Shown piece after piece: positions 16,746 to 26,684 of a DNA stretch of 64,000 nt (position 1 is the first letter of the stretch; each line of letters begins with the position of its first letter). The translations under genes and the position numbers were made by a program. Source of the DNA: Odoribacter laneus YIT 12061 (GTDB lineage: Bacteria > Bacteroidota > Bacteroidia > Bacteroidales > Marinifilaceae); the NCBI RefSeq assembly GCF_000243215.1, contig NZ_JH594596.1, positions 2,812,392 through 2,876,391 of the forward strand, in the 5' to 3' direction. The notes under the pieces are model-generated. The model was not told the DNA's origin, searched no databases, and worked only from the letters and a program-made list of their open reading frames with translations.

Positions 16746-19094
16746 TTACTCTGTTTTTAAGGCTTTCACTGGATTTACGGTAGCTGCTTTCCAAGTTTGA
16801 TAGCTTACCGTCAACAGGGCAACCAAACTGACAATCAAACCAACAATTGCGAATATCCACCAACTGATCTCTGTACGAACCCTGAAATTTTCCAACCAAC
16901 GGGAAATAAAAATATAAGCGATCGGGCAAGCTACCGCAAAAGCGATCAACACCCAAATCAAAAAATCGCGGTTCAGAACCAATAAAATTTCTCCCACCGT
17001 CGCTCCATTCACTTTGCGAACTCCAATTTCTTTGACACGTCTTTGTGTCGAATAAAAAGCCATAGCAAACAAACCGACAATACTGATTAATAAGATCACA
17101 AACATCGCTGATGATAGTATTTTACCGGCATTAGTTTCAGCTTTATATAAATTTTCATAGGCCTGATCTAAGAAACCATATTGGAAAGGTACATGGGGTA
17201 CCAATTCTTTCCATTTCGCTTCTATCGTACGAATCGCTATTTGGGGGTCTCCTTTTATTTTAACCAGATAAGGCACTCCATTATCTCCCCATCTTTTATC
17301 CAATTTTAAATAAACCTGAGGATCCACACCCTGATGAAAAGATTTGGTCTGAGCATTTTTTACGACTCCTTTTATGGGATAATAATATCCGTAAATCAAT
17401 AAATTTTCTCCTACCGGATGTTCCATACCCAATAATTGGGCTGCCCGCTCGTTTATCAGGCAATAATGAAGAGAATCGTGCACTTCCCGGAAGGGATTTT
17501 CTCCTTTCACCACCTTCATCCCCATGAGATCGAAATAATTGTAATCGACCCGGCACACTTCCATCAGATATTTATCTTCCACATCCTCTTTGCCAACCGT
17601 CCAACCTTGTCGCCAGTCCGTAGGTAAACTATTTTTCCGTGCCACATCTGCTATAGCCGGACATTGTAATAAATCATGACGTACCGCTTCATATCGCTTT
17701 GCAAATTCATCTCGTCCCTCTATATATAATACATTTTCTTTATCAAATCCCAAATCCGTCTTAATCATAAAATGTACCTGTTTATTAATAAAGAAAATAG
17801 AGATCAGAAAGACAACTGAAGCTGTAAACTGAGCCACAATTAGTCCTTTTTGTAAAAAAGAGAGATTCTTCCCTTTAAATTGACCTCGCATGGTTTCTAC
17901 AATTCCAAATTTTGTCATATAAACCGCCGGGAAAAAACCGGCTACAAACACAGTAAACAGAGTTAGTCCGACAATAAATATATACAATAAAGGAGATTGG
18001 AAATCAATAGAAATATTGCTATTAGCCATTTCGTTAAAAAACGGTATTCCTATATAGGCTAAAACAAGTCCCACGACAACAGCTATCAAAACATAATAAA
18101 AAGTCTCCGTAAAAAATTCCCCCATCAATGAACTTTTCTCCGCTCCATGCGTTTTTTTCACCCCTATCGCCTTGGCTCTTAGAAAAGAAGTGGAGATAAA
18201 CAGATTAATAAAATTGATACAAGCAATTAATAATACAACCAAAGCTGTAAGTAAAAAAATCGTTACCAGAGATTTACTTCCCTTGACAATACTTCCTGCA
18301 TCACTTTCTGAAGAAAAATGAATTTCTTTTAAAGGTTCCAGATAAACCGAGCTTTTGCGATCCCGAAAAGAAATCATACGGTCGGTCAACAATTGGGTTA
18401 ACCCACTTTGTAAATCCGAAAAATTCGTAGTCGGTTCTATTTGGAAATAGGTAATATAAATATCGGAACCTCCCCAGATGTCCCCTGCATACCAGCCAAA
18501 TAAAGGAGCGATAATATCTCCCTGCAAATGAGAATTAGCAGGCATATCATACATAATCCCTGTGACTTTAAAATTCTGTCCCCCATAACGAAGCGTTTTT
18601 CCTATCGGATCTTCTCCCGGAAAATATTTAGAAGCAGCCGATTCAGAAAGGACAATATTATCCGGTGCTTCAAAAACAGTAGCAGCATCTCCTACTTTCA
18701 AAGGGAAAGTGAAAAAAGTAAAAAAATTTGGATCTGTCACTAATAATTTATTTTCATTGTATAAAATATTATCGATCCAGATCTCACCATCTGTCCAGGC
18801 AACAACCCGGCACATCTTTTTGATTTCAGGGAATTTGTCCTGTGCTTCTTCTCCAAAAGGCTTAAAAGTGGAACCGAAACAAGTGGCTTCATTATTTTTA
18901 AATGTATGGATCGTCAGACGATAAATCCGATCCCCCTCCTGATGGAAATTATCAAAGTTCAATTCATTCATCCCCCACAATCCAATCAGTAAAGCGACAG
19001 CTATACTAATCCCCAAACAACCAATACTCAATATACCAACGGTTTTTTGTTGCTTTAGATTCCGTATAAAAAATTTTAAACTATTCCGTTTCAT
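16746..19094 (-). CDS. FtsX/MacB-type ABC transporter permease
   Basis: This 782-residue permease begins MKRNSLKFFIRNLKQQK, with TM1 in TVGILSIGCLGISIAVALLI. Coupling motifs are KAIGVKKTHGAEKSSLM near residue 310 and KEIGVRKVNGATVGEIL near residue 690, and it ends NPVKALKTE. It is most similar to the gene just upstream (19131-21497): both share KQQKTVGILSIG or KQKTVGILSIG, IKKTHGA-type first motifs, and the AQTKSFHQGVDPQ/AQTKSLHQGVDPQ segment in the second periplasmic domain. They form a second tandem duplicate pair. Only 36 bp separate it from that gene, so they are almost surely cotranscribed from the promoter at 21538. Confidence 0.9.
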   Translation of the reverse strand: MKRNSLKFFIRNLKQQKTVGILSIGCLGISIAVALLIGLWGMNELNFDNFHQEGDRIYRLTIHTFKNNEATCFGSTFKPFGEEAQDKFPEIKKMCRVVAWTDGEIWIDNILYNENKLLVTDPNFFTFFTFPLKVGDAATVFEAPDNIVLSESAASKYFPGEDPIGKTLRYGGQNFKVTGIMYDMPANSHLQGDIIAPLFGWYAGDIWGGSDIYITYFQIEPTTNFSDLQSGLTQLLTDRMISFRDRKSSVYLEPLKEIHFSSESDAGSIVKGSKSLVTIFLLTALVVLLIACINFINLFISTSFLRAKAIGVKKTHGAEKSSLMGEFFTETFYYVLIAVVVGLVLAYIGIPFFNEMANSNISIDFQSPLLYIFIVGLTLFTVFVAGFFPAVYMTKFGIVETMRGQFKGKNLSFLQKGLIVAQFTASVVFLISIFFINKQVHFMIKTDLGFDKENVLYIEGRDEFAKRYEAVRHDLLQCPAIADVARKNSLPTDWRQGWTVGKEDVEDKYLMEVCRVDYNYFDLMGMKVVKGENPFREVHDSLHYCLINERAAQLLGMEHPVGENLLIYGYYYPIKGVVKNAQTKSFHQGVDPQVYLKLDKRWGDNGVPYLVKIKGDPQIAIRTIEAKWKELVPHVPFQYGFLDQAYENLYKAETNAGKILSSAMFVILLISIVGLFAMAFYSTQRRVKEIGVRKVNGATVGEILLVLNRDFLIWVLIAFAVACPIAYIFISRWLENFRVRTEISWWIFAIVGLIVSLVALLTVSYQTWKAATVNPVKALKTE

Positions 19095-19130
19095 AAGACT
19101 TTATTTTATTCCTTCTAAACTTCCCTTTTC

Positions 19131-21497
19131 TTATTCACTTTTCAACACTTTTACCGGATTCACATTAGCCGCTTTCCATGTCTGGAAACTAACAGTCAAC
19201 AACGTCACTAAAAACGTAATGACGCCCACTACAGCAAATATCCACCAGCTCAAAGAGGTCCTTTCTACAAAACCTTCCAGCCAACTCGAGACAAATATAT
19301 AAGCCAGCGGACAGGCTATTAAAAAAGAAATTCCTACCCAAACAAAGAAATCGCAGTTTAGAATGAATAATAACTCCCATACCGAAGCTCCGTTTACCTT
19401 TCTCACACCCACTTCTTTCAACCGGCGTTGGGTGGTATAATAAGCGATTGCAAACAGCCCTGCCACACTAATGATCAGTGTAATGACCATAGCTACCCCC
19501 AATATCTGCCCGGCATTGGTTTCCGCCTTATACAAACGGGCATATCTATTATCCAAAAAGTAATAATCAAAAGGAGTACCCGGATTCAAGTCGTTCCACT
19601 CATTCTGAATCAGACGGATGGCTTCCTGCGGATCGCCCTGTATCTTAAAAAGGACTGTCGGAGTTCCTATCCTACTCTGAAAGGTAAAATAAATTTGGGG
19701 ATCAACTCCTTGATGAAGGGACTTCGTCTGAGCATCCTTTACGACTCCTCTGACAATGAAATACTGATCGTCGGTATAGAGTTTTTCTCCAACAGGTTCG
19801 GTAAAACCTAACATTCGGGCAGCCGTTTCATTTATAATACAATAATGCAGAGAATCTCCCGTCTCTTCTTTGAATTCCTGCCCGGCAGCCATTTTCATAC
19901 CCATCATATCAAAATAATTAGGTTTGATCTGACAGAATTCCATCAAGTATTCCTGATCATCACCCGGTTTTTTGACTGAATTTCCCCGGCACCAACCGGC
20001 TGGATCAATATCTTTCAAAGTCACCTCCCGAATCGCCGGCGAATTCTTCATCTCATTCCGGAAAGCTTCATAGTTTTTCATAAATCCACCCCTATCGTAT
20101 ACATATAAAACATTCTCTTTATCAAATCCCAGGTCTTTATGAATCATATAATTCACCTGTTTATTAATAAAAAAAACGGAAATTAAAATGACAATAGAAG
20201 CCGTAAACTGTAAAACGACCAGACTTTTCTGTAAAAAAGAAAGATTTCTTCCTTTAAACTGGCCTTTCAAAGTCGCTACAGCATTGAATTTGGTCATATA
20301 CAAGGCTGGAAAGGTAGCTGCTGTCAACATGACAAACAGTGCGACCCCTATCAGGAAAACATACAACCAAGGATTCGTAAAATCAATAGACAAATGATAA
20401 TCTGCCAAACGATTGAACAAAGGTAACCCCAAACGAGCCAAAATCACTCCTATCCCCAATGCCACCAACACATAATAAAACGTTTCTTTGTAAAATTCAC
20501 GGATCAGCATTCCCTTATCCGCTCCGTGTGTTTTTTTCACTCCGATGGATTTAGCTCTTAAAAAAGAAGTAGAGATGAAAAGATTGATAAAATTGATACA
20601 AGCGATTAATAAAATGACAAAAGCCGTCAATAAAAAAACCATAACCAAACTTTTATTCCCATGTACTATATTATCAAACTTAAAGGAATTATTGAAATGA
20701 ATGTCGGATAAAGGCTGTAATTTATAAGAAAAACCCAGTTGATCCCATTGAGAATGAGACTGGCGGATCAATTCCGTCATTCCCTCTTCAAGTCCCGGGA
20801 CGAACGCAGGATTTCCGATTTTGAAATAAGTCAGGAAACAATCGGACGAACCGTAACCTAAATATTCATCTTTTGCCCAATATCCTAAAAAAGGACAAAC
20901 AATATGTGCCTTTAAATGGGAGTTTTCAGGCATATTTTTCATCACTGCTGTAACAGTATAGATTTTATCTTCATTATAATTCTCATCTTTGATTTTTATC
21001 GTCTTTCCGATAGGGTTTTCCCCGGGGAAATAACGATTTGCCGAATATTCATCAATCACTACTCCATCGGGAGCCGAAAGACAAGTACGCGGATCCCCCG
21101 TCCGTAAAGCAAAAGTGAAAAAAGTAAAGAAATTGGAATCTACTAGAAAAATATCGTTGCCGGGATATAATATATCATCAATTTTTATTTCTAGTTGTTG
21201 TGGAGTAATCCGGCACATTTCTATAATCTCCGGGAATTTCGCCGCTGCATCTGCCCCTAAAATCTTATAGGTCGATCCGACAGAAGTAGGCGTATTATTC
21301 AGCATCAATGACCCATAAACCCGATAAATTTTATCCCCGTCCTTTTGAAATTTGTCAAAACTATATTCATTCGCCGCCCACAAACCGATGAGTATGACAA
21401 CTGCAATAGCGACAGCTAAACTCCCAATACTCAAAATACCCACGGTCTTCTGCTTCATAAAATTTCGCCAGAAAACTTTTAAACTATTTATATTCAT
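19131..21497 (-). CDS. FtsX/MacB-type ABC transporter permease
   Basis: This 788-residue permease is the partner of the gene at 16746-19094. TM1 lies in TVGILSIGSLAVAIAVVILI. Coupling motifs are KSIGVKKTHGADKGML near residue 316 and KEVGVRKVNGASVWELL near residue 694, and the C-terminus is NPVKVLKSE. It is first in its unit, behind a 379-bp gap. The gap carries a sigma-54-like box at 21538-21553 and two palindromic sites at 21607-21644. The start ATG at 21497 is about 40 bp from the box, leaving a short leader. Confidence 0.9.
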   Translation of the reverse strand: MNINSLKVFWRNFMKQKTVGILSIGSLAVAIAVVILIGLWAANEYSFDKFQKDGDKIYRVYGSLMLNNTPTSVGSTYKILGADAAAKFPEIIEMCRITPQQLEIKIDDILYPGNDIFLVDSNFFTFFTFALRTGDPRTCLSAPDGVVIDEYSANRYFPGENPIGKTIKIKDENYNEDKIYTVTAVMKNMPENSHLKAHIVCPFLGYWAKDEYLGYGSSDCFLTYFKIGNPAFVPGLEEGMTELIRQSHSQWDQLGFSYKLQPLSDIHFNNSFKFDNIVHGNKSLVMVFLLTAFVILLIACINFINLFISTSFLRAKSIGVKKTHGADKGMLIREFYKETFYYVLVALGIGVILARLGLPLFNRLADYHLSIDFTNPWLYVFLIGVALFVMLTAATFPALYMTKFNAVATLKGQFKGRNLSFLQKSLVVLQFTASIVILISVFFINKQVNYMIHKDLGFDKENVLYVYDRGGFMKNYEAFRNEMKNSPAIREVTLKDIDPAGWCRGNSVKKPGDDQEYLMEFCQIKPNYFDMMGMKMAAGQEFKEETGDSLHYCIINETAARMLGFTEPVGEKLYTDDQYFIVRGVVKDAQTKSLHQGVDPQIYFTFQSRIGTPTVLFKIQGDPQEAIRLIQNEWNDLNPGTPFDYYFLDNRYARLYKAETNAGQILGVAMVITLIISVAGLFAIAYYTTQRRLKEVGVRKVNGASVWELLFILNCDFFVWVGISFLIACPLAYIFVSSWLEGFVERTSLSWWIFAVVGVITFLVTLLTVSFQTWKAANVNPVKVLKSE

Positions 21498-21537
21498 ATT
21501 CTTTTATTTATAAAATTTCCGAATTTTCCCTATTATT

Positions 21538-21553
21538 TTCAAATAATATGCCA
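21538..21553 (-). promoter_or_regulatory. Sigma-54-like -24/-12 box for permeases 19131 and 16746
   Basis: The minus-strand 16-mer is TGGCATATTATTTGAA. TGGCA is a full match to the start of the -24 element, TTG stands at -12 with a five-base gap, and the -12 GC is replaced by GA. The proximal palindrome starts 54 bp upstream. Confidence 0.6.
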
Positions 21554-21606
21554 AAAACATAAAATACTTATAATTAGACATATATACATGATTCCTTTTG
21601 ACAGAG

Positions 21607-21644
21607 TGTCTAAAAAATGGACAAAGCTGTTAAATAATTATACA
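21607..21644. promoter_or_regulatory. Tandem palindromic activator sites
   Basis: Site 1 at 21607-21623 is TGTCTAAAAAATGGACA, with both half-sites perfect and nine bases between. Site 2 at 21628-21644 is TGTTAAATAATTATACA, where the outer TGT/ACA are kept and the inner pair changes symmetrically. They start 21 bp apart. An extra half-site, TTAGACA, lies at 21574-21580. Confidence 0.6.
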
Positions 21645-21717
21645 CCCGGAACGGGTAGGGGTAAGGCGCGTAATCTATTGCTTCAGGTAAGGGTACTTTA
21701 TATCCGCCCAATAGGAC

Positions 21718-21809
21718 ATAAGGACAGGGGTAAAATCCCTGATCCTTATCTATTTATCAAACGACAGTTCTGCTAATCAAAAGCCTGAAAGCGCTTAGCG
21801 ATCAGGCTT
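21718..21809 (-). terminator. Hairpins after the ATPase-permease operon
   Basis: Hairpin one (21781-21809) pairs AAGCCTGA with TCAGGCTT and has an inner CGCT/AGCG. On the minus strand it is followed by TTTGATTAG, so it is a plausible terminator for the gene ending at 21877. Hairpin two (21718-21749) pairs ATAAGGA with TCCTTAT and AGGG with CCCT. Together they separate this operon from the next promoter at 21538. The T-tracts are short. Confidence 0.45.
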
Positions 21810-21876
21810 GAAATACCGTCAATCTCCCCAAAATCCTTTCAGCACAGTTTTGTTTAAAACTCTGGACGTAGACATT

Positions 21877-24243
21877 TTATTCACTCTTTAATGCTTTTAC
21901 CGGATTTTCCGTAGCAGCTTTCCAACTTTGCCAACTTACGGTAAACAAAGCAATGAGTAAGGTAATCACTCCCGCCAACAAGAATATCCACCAATGAAGA
22001 GGAGTTTTATAACTAAACCCTTCCAACCAACGACTCATAATATACCAAGCTACAGGGCAGGCAATACTAAAGGAAAGGAGTAACAAACGGAAAAAATTCC
22101 GGTTCAGCAATAACATAATCTGACTTTCAGTAGCTCCGTTCACTTTGCGGACACCGATTTCTTTTCGTTTATACTGAGCATTGAATATGACTAAGCCGTA
22201 TACTCCCACCAAGGCCAGCACAATAGCAATTCCCCCCATTAAAGAAATGACCTGCATCAGGCGTTTTTCTCCCTCATAGCTTTGTTGTAAAGATTGATCC
22301 AGAAATTCAAATTCAAACATACCGGAAGGGGATAAACGTTCGTAAACCGCCTTTATTTTATCCATTGTAACCGGCAAATTCCCTCCGGCCACTTTCAGAA
22401 ACATATAATCATACCGTAAACTATCCCGGCAAATAATAGCCAAGGGACCCACAGCTTTTCTCAACGACATATAATGAACATCATGAGCCACCCCGATAAA
22501 ACGGCCTTCAAATATCATGTCGGGAAGATTCCGGCCAAAATAACGTTCCAAAACCGGTTGCTTTTTCACTGCCGTCTCATTTAGGATGATTTGTTCTTCC
22601 GCTAAATCAGACTGCGAAAAATGATCTCCCCTTATCAAATTTATTCCGAAAAAATTCATGAAATTTTTATAGACATACCACTTGTCTAATTGTACGGCCT
22701 CCCCATCAATTTCTGTTCCTGCACTCGACATCAGATCCTCGCCGGGCACATAATCGGAAAAAGTATAATCCATCACGCCGGGCACGGATGTCATCTCAGA
22801 AATCAAAGCTTCCTGATTGGTTTTCAAATCTTTATCCAGTTTTAACCACCCTATATTCTCCGTCCGAAATCCCAGAGAATAATTCTGCATATAACGATAT
22901 TGGGCGCCCATTAATAAAGTACAGGTAATCAAAACAATGGAGATGATAAATTGAAAAGCCATCAAACTATTTCTCAAACGAATCCCTTTGGGGGTCATTA
23001 CAAAACTTCCTCTCAGGACCATGGCCGGTTCGAAAGAAGTAATGTAAAAGGCAGGATATAAACCGGCGAAAATACCTAAAAATACAGACAGTATGCCTAT
23101 TCCCCCTATTATATCCCAATGATTAGCCGGAGCCAACGACATAGAAAACAAATTTGCAAACCCGGAAAGAGCAAAGAGCTGTAACAACACAATAGACACT
23201 AAAAAGGCGATTACGGTATAAGTAACCGCTTCTCCGACCAATTTCAGCCGTAAAACAAAAGCAGTAGCTCCTAAAACCTTTTGTGTATTTATACTTTTCA
23301 TCCGGGTAGGAGCTAACGACATTGAAAAGTTTACAAAATTGATACCCGCAATTAAGATGATGAGTAGTCCAATAGCCACCATTACCGCAACATTCCGGCG
23401 ATCTCCTTTATCGGCAGTATCATAAATTACGGTATTATCATAAAATATACCGGTCAATGGAGAGATACGCAGATAAGATTTTCCTTCTTTCTCTACCTGT
23501 TCTTTTTTGTGTAAATATTCAAAAATCTGGTCCAAAGGATCAATTTTTAAAGCATTTACCTGCTGTTGTAATATATTTCGATCGGAAGTAGTCGTCTTTA
23601 CATAAATTTGCACGTCCCAGGCTCCCCAGTTTTCCTGTTCCACAAAACGAGTATAACAACTGTTATTAAAAACGGAATTTTCCGGCATGTCTTTATATAC
23701 AGCAGCGATGGTCAAATCCCTCCCTTCGCCACTACAAAATATTTGTTTTCCTATCGCCGGTTGTTTCCCGAACCATTTACGGGCTACACTTTCCGGAATC
23801 ATCAACATATTGGGTTCTGTCAGAGCCTGCTTGGCATCTCCTTCCAAAACGTCAACTCCCACGGTCTCAATAAATGCTGCTGTCGTATTTGCAAATAATT
23901 CTTTGAATTTATCCGACGAACCATCCGTTTTTTTCTTGAAAAATACTTCTTTACGGTCATTTGTCATGATAAAATAATTTTCGACCAAAGGGATTTGATC
24001 TTTTAAAATAGCCCCTATCGGAGTAGGTCCAGAAGCACAGTACTGCAAAGACATCGGGAAAAGCAATTCTACTCGAAAAATTTTATCTGCATCAGGACGA
24101 AAACGATCATATCCATTTTGAAATACCAACTGTATAGCAATCACAGCAAATGCTGTAAAGGCAACCGATAAGCCGATTACATTCAATACTCCCGCCATTT
24201 TAAAACGGCTGAAATTGACCAAAAACTCTCTGACGATTTTCAT
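21877..24243 (-). CDS. FtsX/MacB-type ABC transporter permease
   Basis: This 788-residue permease begins MKIVREFLVNFSRFKMAGVL, with TM1 in VIGLSVAFTAFAVIAIQLVF. The first-half motif is divergent (KSINTQKVLGATAFVLR, near residue 316). The second is canonical (KEIGVRKVNGATESQIM, near residue 693). It ends NPVKALKSE. It is the third gene of the unit starting with the ATPase at 27383: a 58-bp gap separates it from the permease at 24302, with no promoter or terminator seen between. It is not a close sibling of the other permeases beyond the general family pattern. Confidence 0.9.
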   Translation of the reverse strand: MKIVREFLVNFSRFKMAGVLNVIGLSVAFTAFAVIAIQLVFQNGYDRFRPDADKIFRVELLFPMSLQYCASGPTPIGAILKDQIPLVENYFIMTNDRKEVFFKKKTDGSSDKFKELFANTTAAFIETVGVDVLEGDAKQALTEPNMLMIPESVARKWFGKQPAIGKQIFCSGEGRDLTIAAVYKDMPENSVFNNSCYTRFVEQENWGAWDVQIYVKTTTSDRNILQQQVNALKIDPLDQIFEYLHKKEQVEKEGKSYLRISPLTGIFYDNTVIYDTADKGDRRNVAVMVAIGLLIILIAGINFVNFSMSLAPTRMKSINTQKVLGATAFVLRLKLVGEAVTYTVIAFLVSIVLLQLFALSGFANLFSMSLAPANHWDIIGGIGILSVFLGIFAGLYPAFYITSFEPAMVLRGSFVMTPKGIRLRNSLMAFQFIISIVLITCTLLMGAQYRYMQNYSLGFRTENIGWLKLDKDLKTNQEALISEMTSVPGVMDYTFSDYVPGEDLMSSAGTEIDGEAVQLDKWYVYKNFMNFFGINLIRGDHFSQSDLAEEQIILNETAVKKQPVLERYFGRNLPDMIFEGRFIGVAHDVHYMSLRKAVGPLAIICRDSLRYDYMFLKVAGGNLPVTMDKIKAVYERLSPSGMFEFEFLDQSLQQSYEGEKRLMQVISLMGGIAIVLALVGVYGLVIFNAQYKRKEIGVRKVNGATESQIMLLLNRNFFRLLLLSFSIACPVAWYIMSRWLEGFSYKTPLHWWIFLLAGVITLLIALFTVSWQSWKAATENPVKALKSE

Positions 24244-24301
24244 ATCCTCTGTTCTTTGTTTTACAAAATTACTTATACGTGCAAATGTTAAAAATCATCT
24301 C

Positions 24302-26617
24302 CTACTCACTCTTTAAAGAATTTACCGGATTCTCCATCGCCGCTTTCAAACTCCGCCATAAAAGAGTAAGCAAAGCGACAGCAACAGTCAGGGCACCTGC
24401 TAATATAAAAATCCACCAACTTATTTCTATTCGTCGCAAATAGGATTCCAACCAACGACTCATAAAATAATAAGCCAATGGACAAGCGATTATAAATCCG
24501 ATTAATATAGGTTTCAAAAAATTAATGTTCAACAACCAGACAATTTCTGATATCTTCGCTCCATTTACCCGCCGGATCCCTATTTCTTTCCTTTTCTGTT
24601 CCATCATAAAAGTAGCGAGTCCGAATAAACCTAAACAAGAAATGAGAATAGCCAGCACAGAAAAGAAAGATACCATACGAGAAGTCTGCTTTTCTGATGT
24701 TAGCCAATATTCCACATCTTCATTCAAAAAACGTACGACAGGTTGTTCTCCGAAAATTTCTTCCGCCCGTTTTTTTATTCGGTCATAAGCTTCTCCTAAT
24801 TTTCCCCCGGTTACCCGTATATTTACAATATTCACCCAATCTCTTTCTTCCGGAACAATGGGAAAAATAACTAAAGGTTCTTCTACAGCTTTAAAATCAT
24901 TAAAAAGGAATTGATCCACCACTCCCAAAATTTTAATTTTAGGTCCTTCGTTATCGTTCTGAAAATATTTTGCTAAAACGTCTTCTCCTATCAAATCCGC
25001 CAATTTCCGATTTACGATCACCCCATCCTGTGATTCCGTAAAAAATTGCCCCTCTTTTAACTGTATATTATATACTTCAAAAAAATTTTTATCTGCAAAC
25101 AACATCGAAATCAAGGGATTTTCTGAGGGATCTTTTCCTTCCCAATTAAACCCGACTCCATTCCAATAAATAGCGGTGGGAAGAGAAGTCGAAACGCTGA
25201 CAGAACGTACATCTGCATCCTTTAAAAGCTCGTCCCGTAAGACAAAAGCCTTTTGAACCTGTGACTGATTCCGCAAAGACACATATAAAACTTCATCCCA
25301 TTTATATCCCAGATCCATGGTCTGATACATCCGGATCTGACGGGAAATGATTAAAGTACATACAATTAAGGTAATAGACACGACAAATTGCAAAATGACC
25401 AGACTCTGACGCAAGCGTGCACTCCACAAACCGACAGCATTCCGGCCTTTTAACACTTTTACCGGCTGAAAAGAAGACAAATAAAACGAGGGATACAATC
25501 CAGCCAATAATGTCGTGACAATCAACATAATTCCTCCAATCCAGAACACTTCCGGACGGATTAAATCGGAAACACTAAAACTACTACCGATAATCGTTCC
25601 AAAAATGGGTACAATCGCATAAGCCAGCAAAAACGCCAGAAAATACGAAATCAACACCAATATAAACGCATTGGAAAGATAGGCGAATACCAAACTTTTC
25701 CGGGAAGCCCCAACGACCTTCCGTATTCCTGTCTGTACCGCATTCTGAGAAAAAGCTGCCGTGGAAAGATTTACAAAATTAATACAGGCAATTAATAAAA
25801 TAACCAAAGCAATCAAACCCATCAAACGAACCTCCCGAATATGCCCATAAGCATATAAATAACGATCCTTTAATTTTTCAGTTTTAATATATAATTTACT
25901 TTCCGGCTGTGCTTTTAGGGCACGGTCCTTTACTTCTGCTGCAAATTTTTCGTAATCCGTCCCATTTTTTAACAGAACATAACTTTCAAAACTATTGTTG
26001 TACCAAGCATCCAATCCTTCCTGTCTGCGTTCTATAGGTAAAAAGATAATTTCTTCTCTCCCTTGCCGGGCCACTGTCCGTTGCTTGGGCAAATTTTCAA
26101 TAACTCCACACACGGTAAAAGTACCGAACTCGAATTCCAAAGGCTGATTTAGAGGCGATTTATTTCCAAAAATTATTTGTGCAGCTTGACGGGTAAGTAC
26201 ACAACGATCTCTCTCCCCTTCGACAAAAGGCCGTCCTTCTACGACTTGTAAATGAAACAAATCGAACAAATCATAATCCGCATCATAAGCGGAAATGCCG
26301 AAACTTTCAGTTTCATATTTTACGGTACGGGCCGCACTACACAAACGTACCGCTTTCTCCACCTCCGGCCGTTCCATCTTCAGCGTAGGAGCTACTGCCG
26401 GCGAAACACCCCAAAAAGGACTCCGCCCTTCATGATATCCCTGAAGGGTAGTAATCCGATCAATATCTTTAAACGATCGATCAACCTCCACCTGTCCCAC
26501 AATCCACATCACAATCAATAAACAGCAAGCAAGTCCCGGGACCAAACTCAACATATCAATGATAGAAGACAATCGATTATGCCTAAAATGCCGGGAAAAA
26601 TTTAAAAAAATATTCAT
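24302..26617 (-). CDS. FtsX/MacB-type ABC transporter permease
   Basis: This 771-residue permease directly follows the ATPase gene (67 bp), the best candidate for its primary partner. TM1 lies around LACCLLIVMWIVG. The first coupling motif is QTGIRKVVGASRKSLV near residue 294 and the second is KEIGIRRVNGAKISEIV near residue 677. It ends NPVNSLKSE. The two large periplasmic domains are typical of the superfamily. The substrate cannot be read from the sequence; lipids, peptides and envelope-stress substrates are all possible. Confidence 0.9.
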   Translation of the reverse strand: MNIFLNFSRHFRHNRLSSIIDMLSLVPGLACCLLIVMWIVGQVEVDRSFKDIDRITTLQGYHEGRSPFWGVSPAVAPTLKMERPEVEKAVRLCSAARTVKYETESFGISAYDADYDLFDLFHLQVVEGRPFVEGERDRCVLTRQAAQIIFGNKSPLNQPLEFEFGTFTVCGVIENLPKQRTVARQGREEIIFLPIERRQEGLDAWYNNSFESYVLLKNGTDYEKFAAEVKDRALKAQPESKLYIKTEKLKDRYLYAYGHIREVRLMGLIALVILLIACINFVNLSTAAFSQNAVQTGIRKVVGASRKSLVFAYLSNAFILVLISYFLAFLLAYAIVPIFGTIIGSSFSVSDLIRPEVFWIGGIMLIVTTLLAGLYPSFYLSSFQPVKVLKGRNAVGLWSARLRQSLVILQFVVSITLIVCTLIISRQIRMYQTMDLGYKWDEVLYVSLRNQSQVQKAFVLRDELLKDADVRSVSVSTSLPTAIYWNGVGFNWEGKDPSENPLISMLFADKNFFEVYNIQLKEGQFFTESQDGVIVNRKLADLIGEDVLAKYFQNDNEGPKIKILGVVDQFLFNDFKAVEEPLVIFPIVPEERDWVNIVNIRVTGGKLGEAYDRIKKRAEEIFGEQPVVRFLNEDVEYWLTSEKQTSRMVSFFSVLAILISCLGLFGLATFMMEQKRKEIGIRRVNGAKISEIVWLLNINFLKPILIGFIIACPLAYYFMSRWLESYLRRIEISWWIFILAGALTVAVALLTLLWRSLKAAMENPVNSLKSE

Positions 26618-26684
26618 ACTTCTGAAATGTTACACAATAAAATAACAATACTCCGCTTTCTTCAAAAAATCTTCTCCCCTTCTT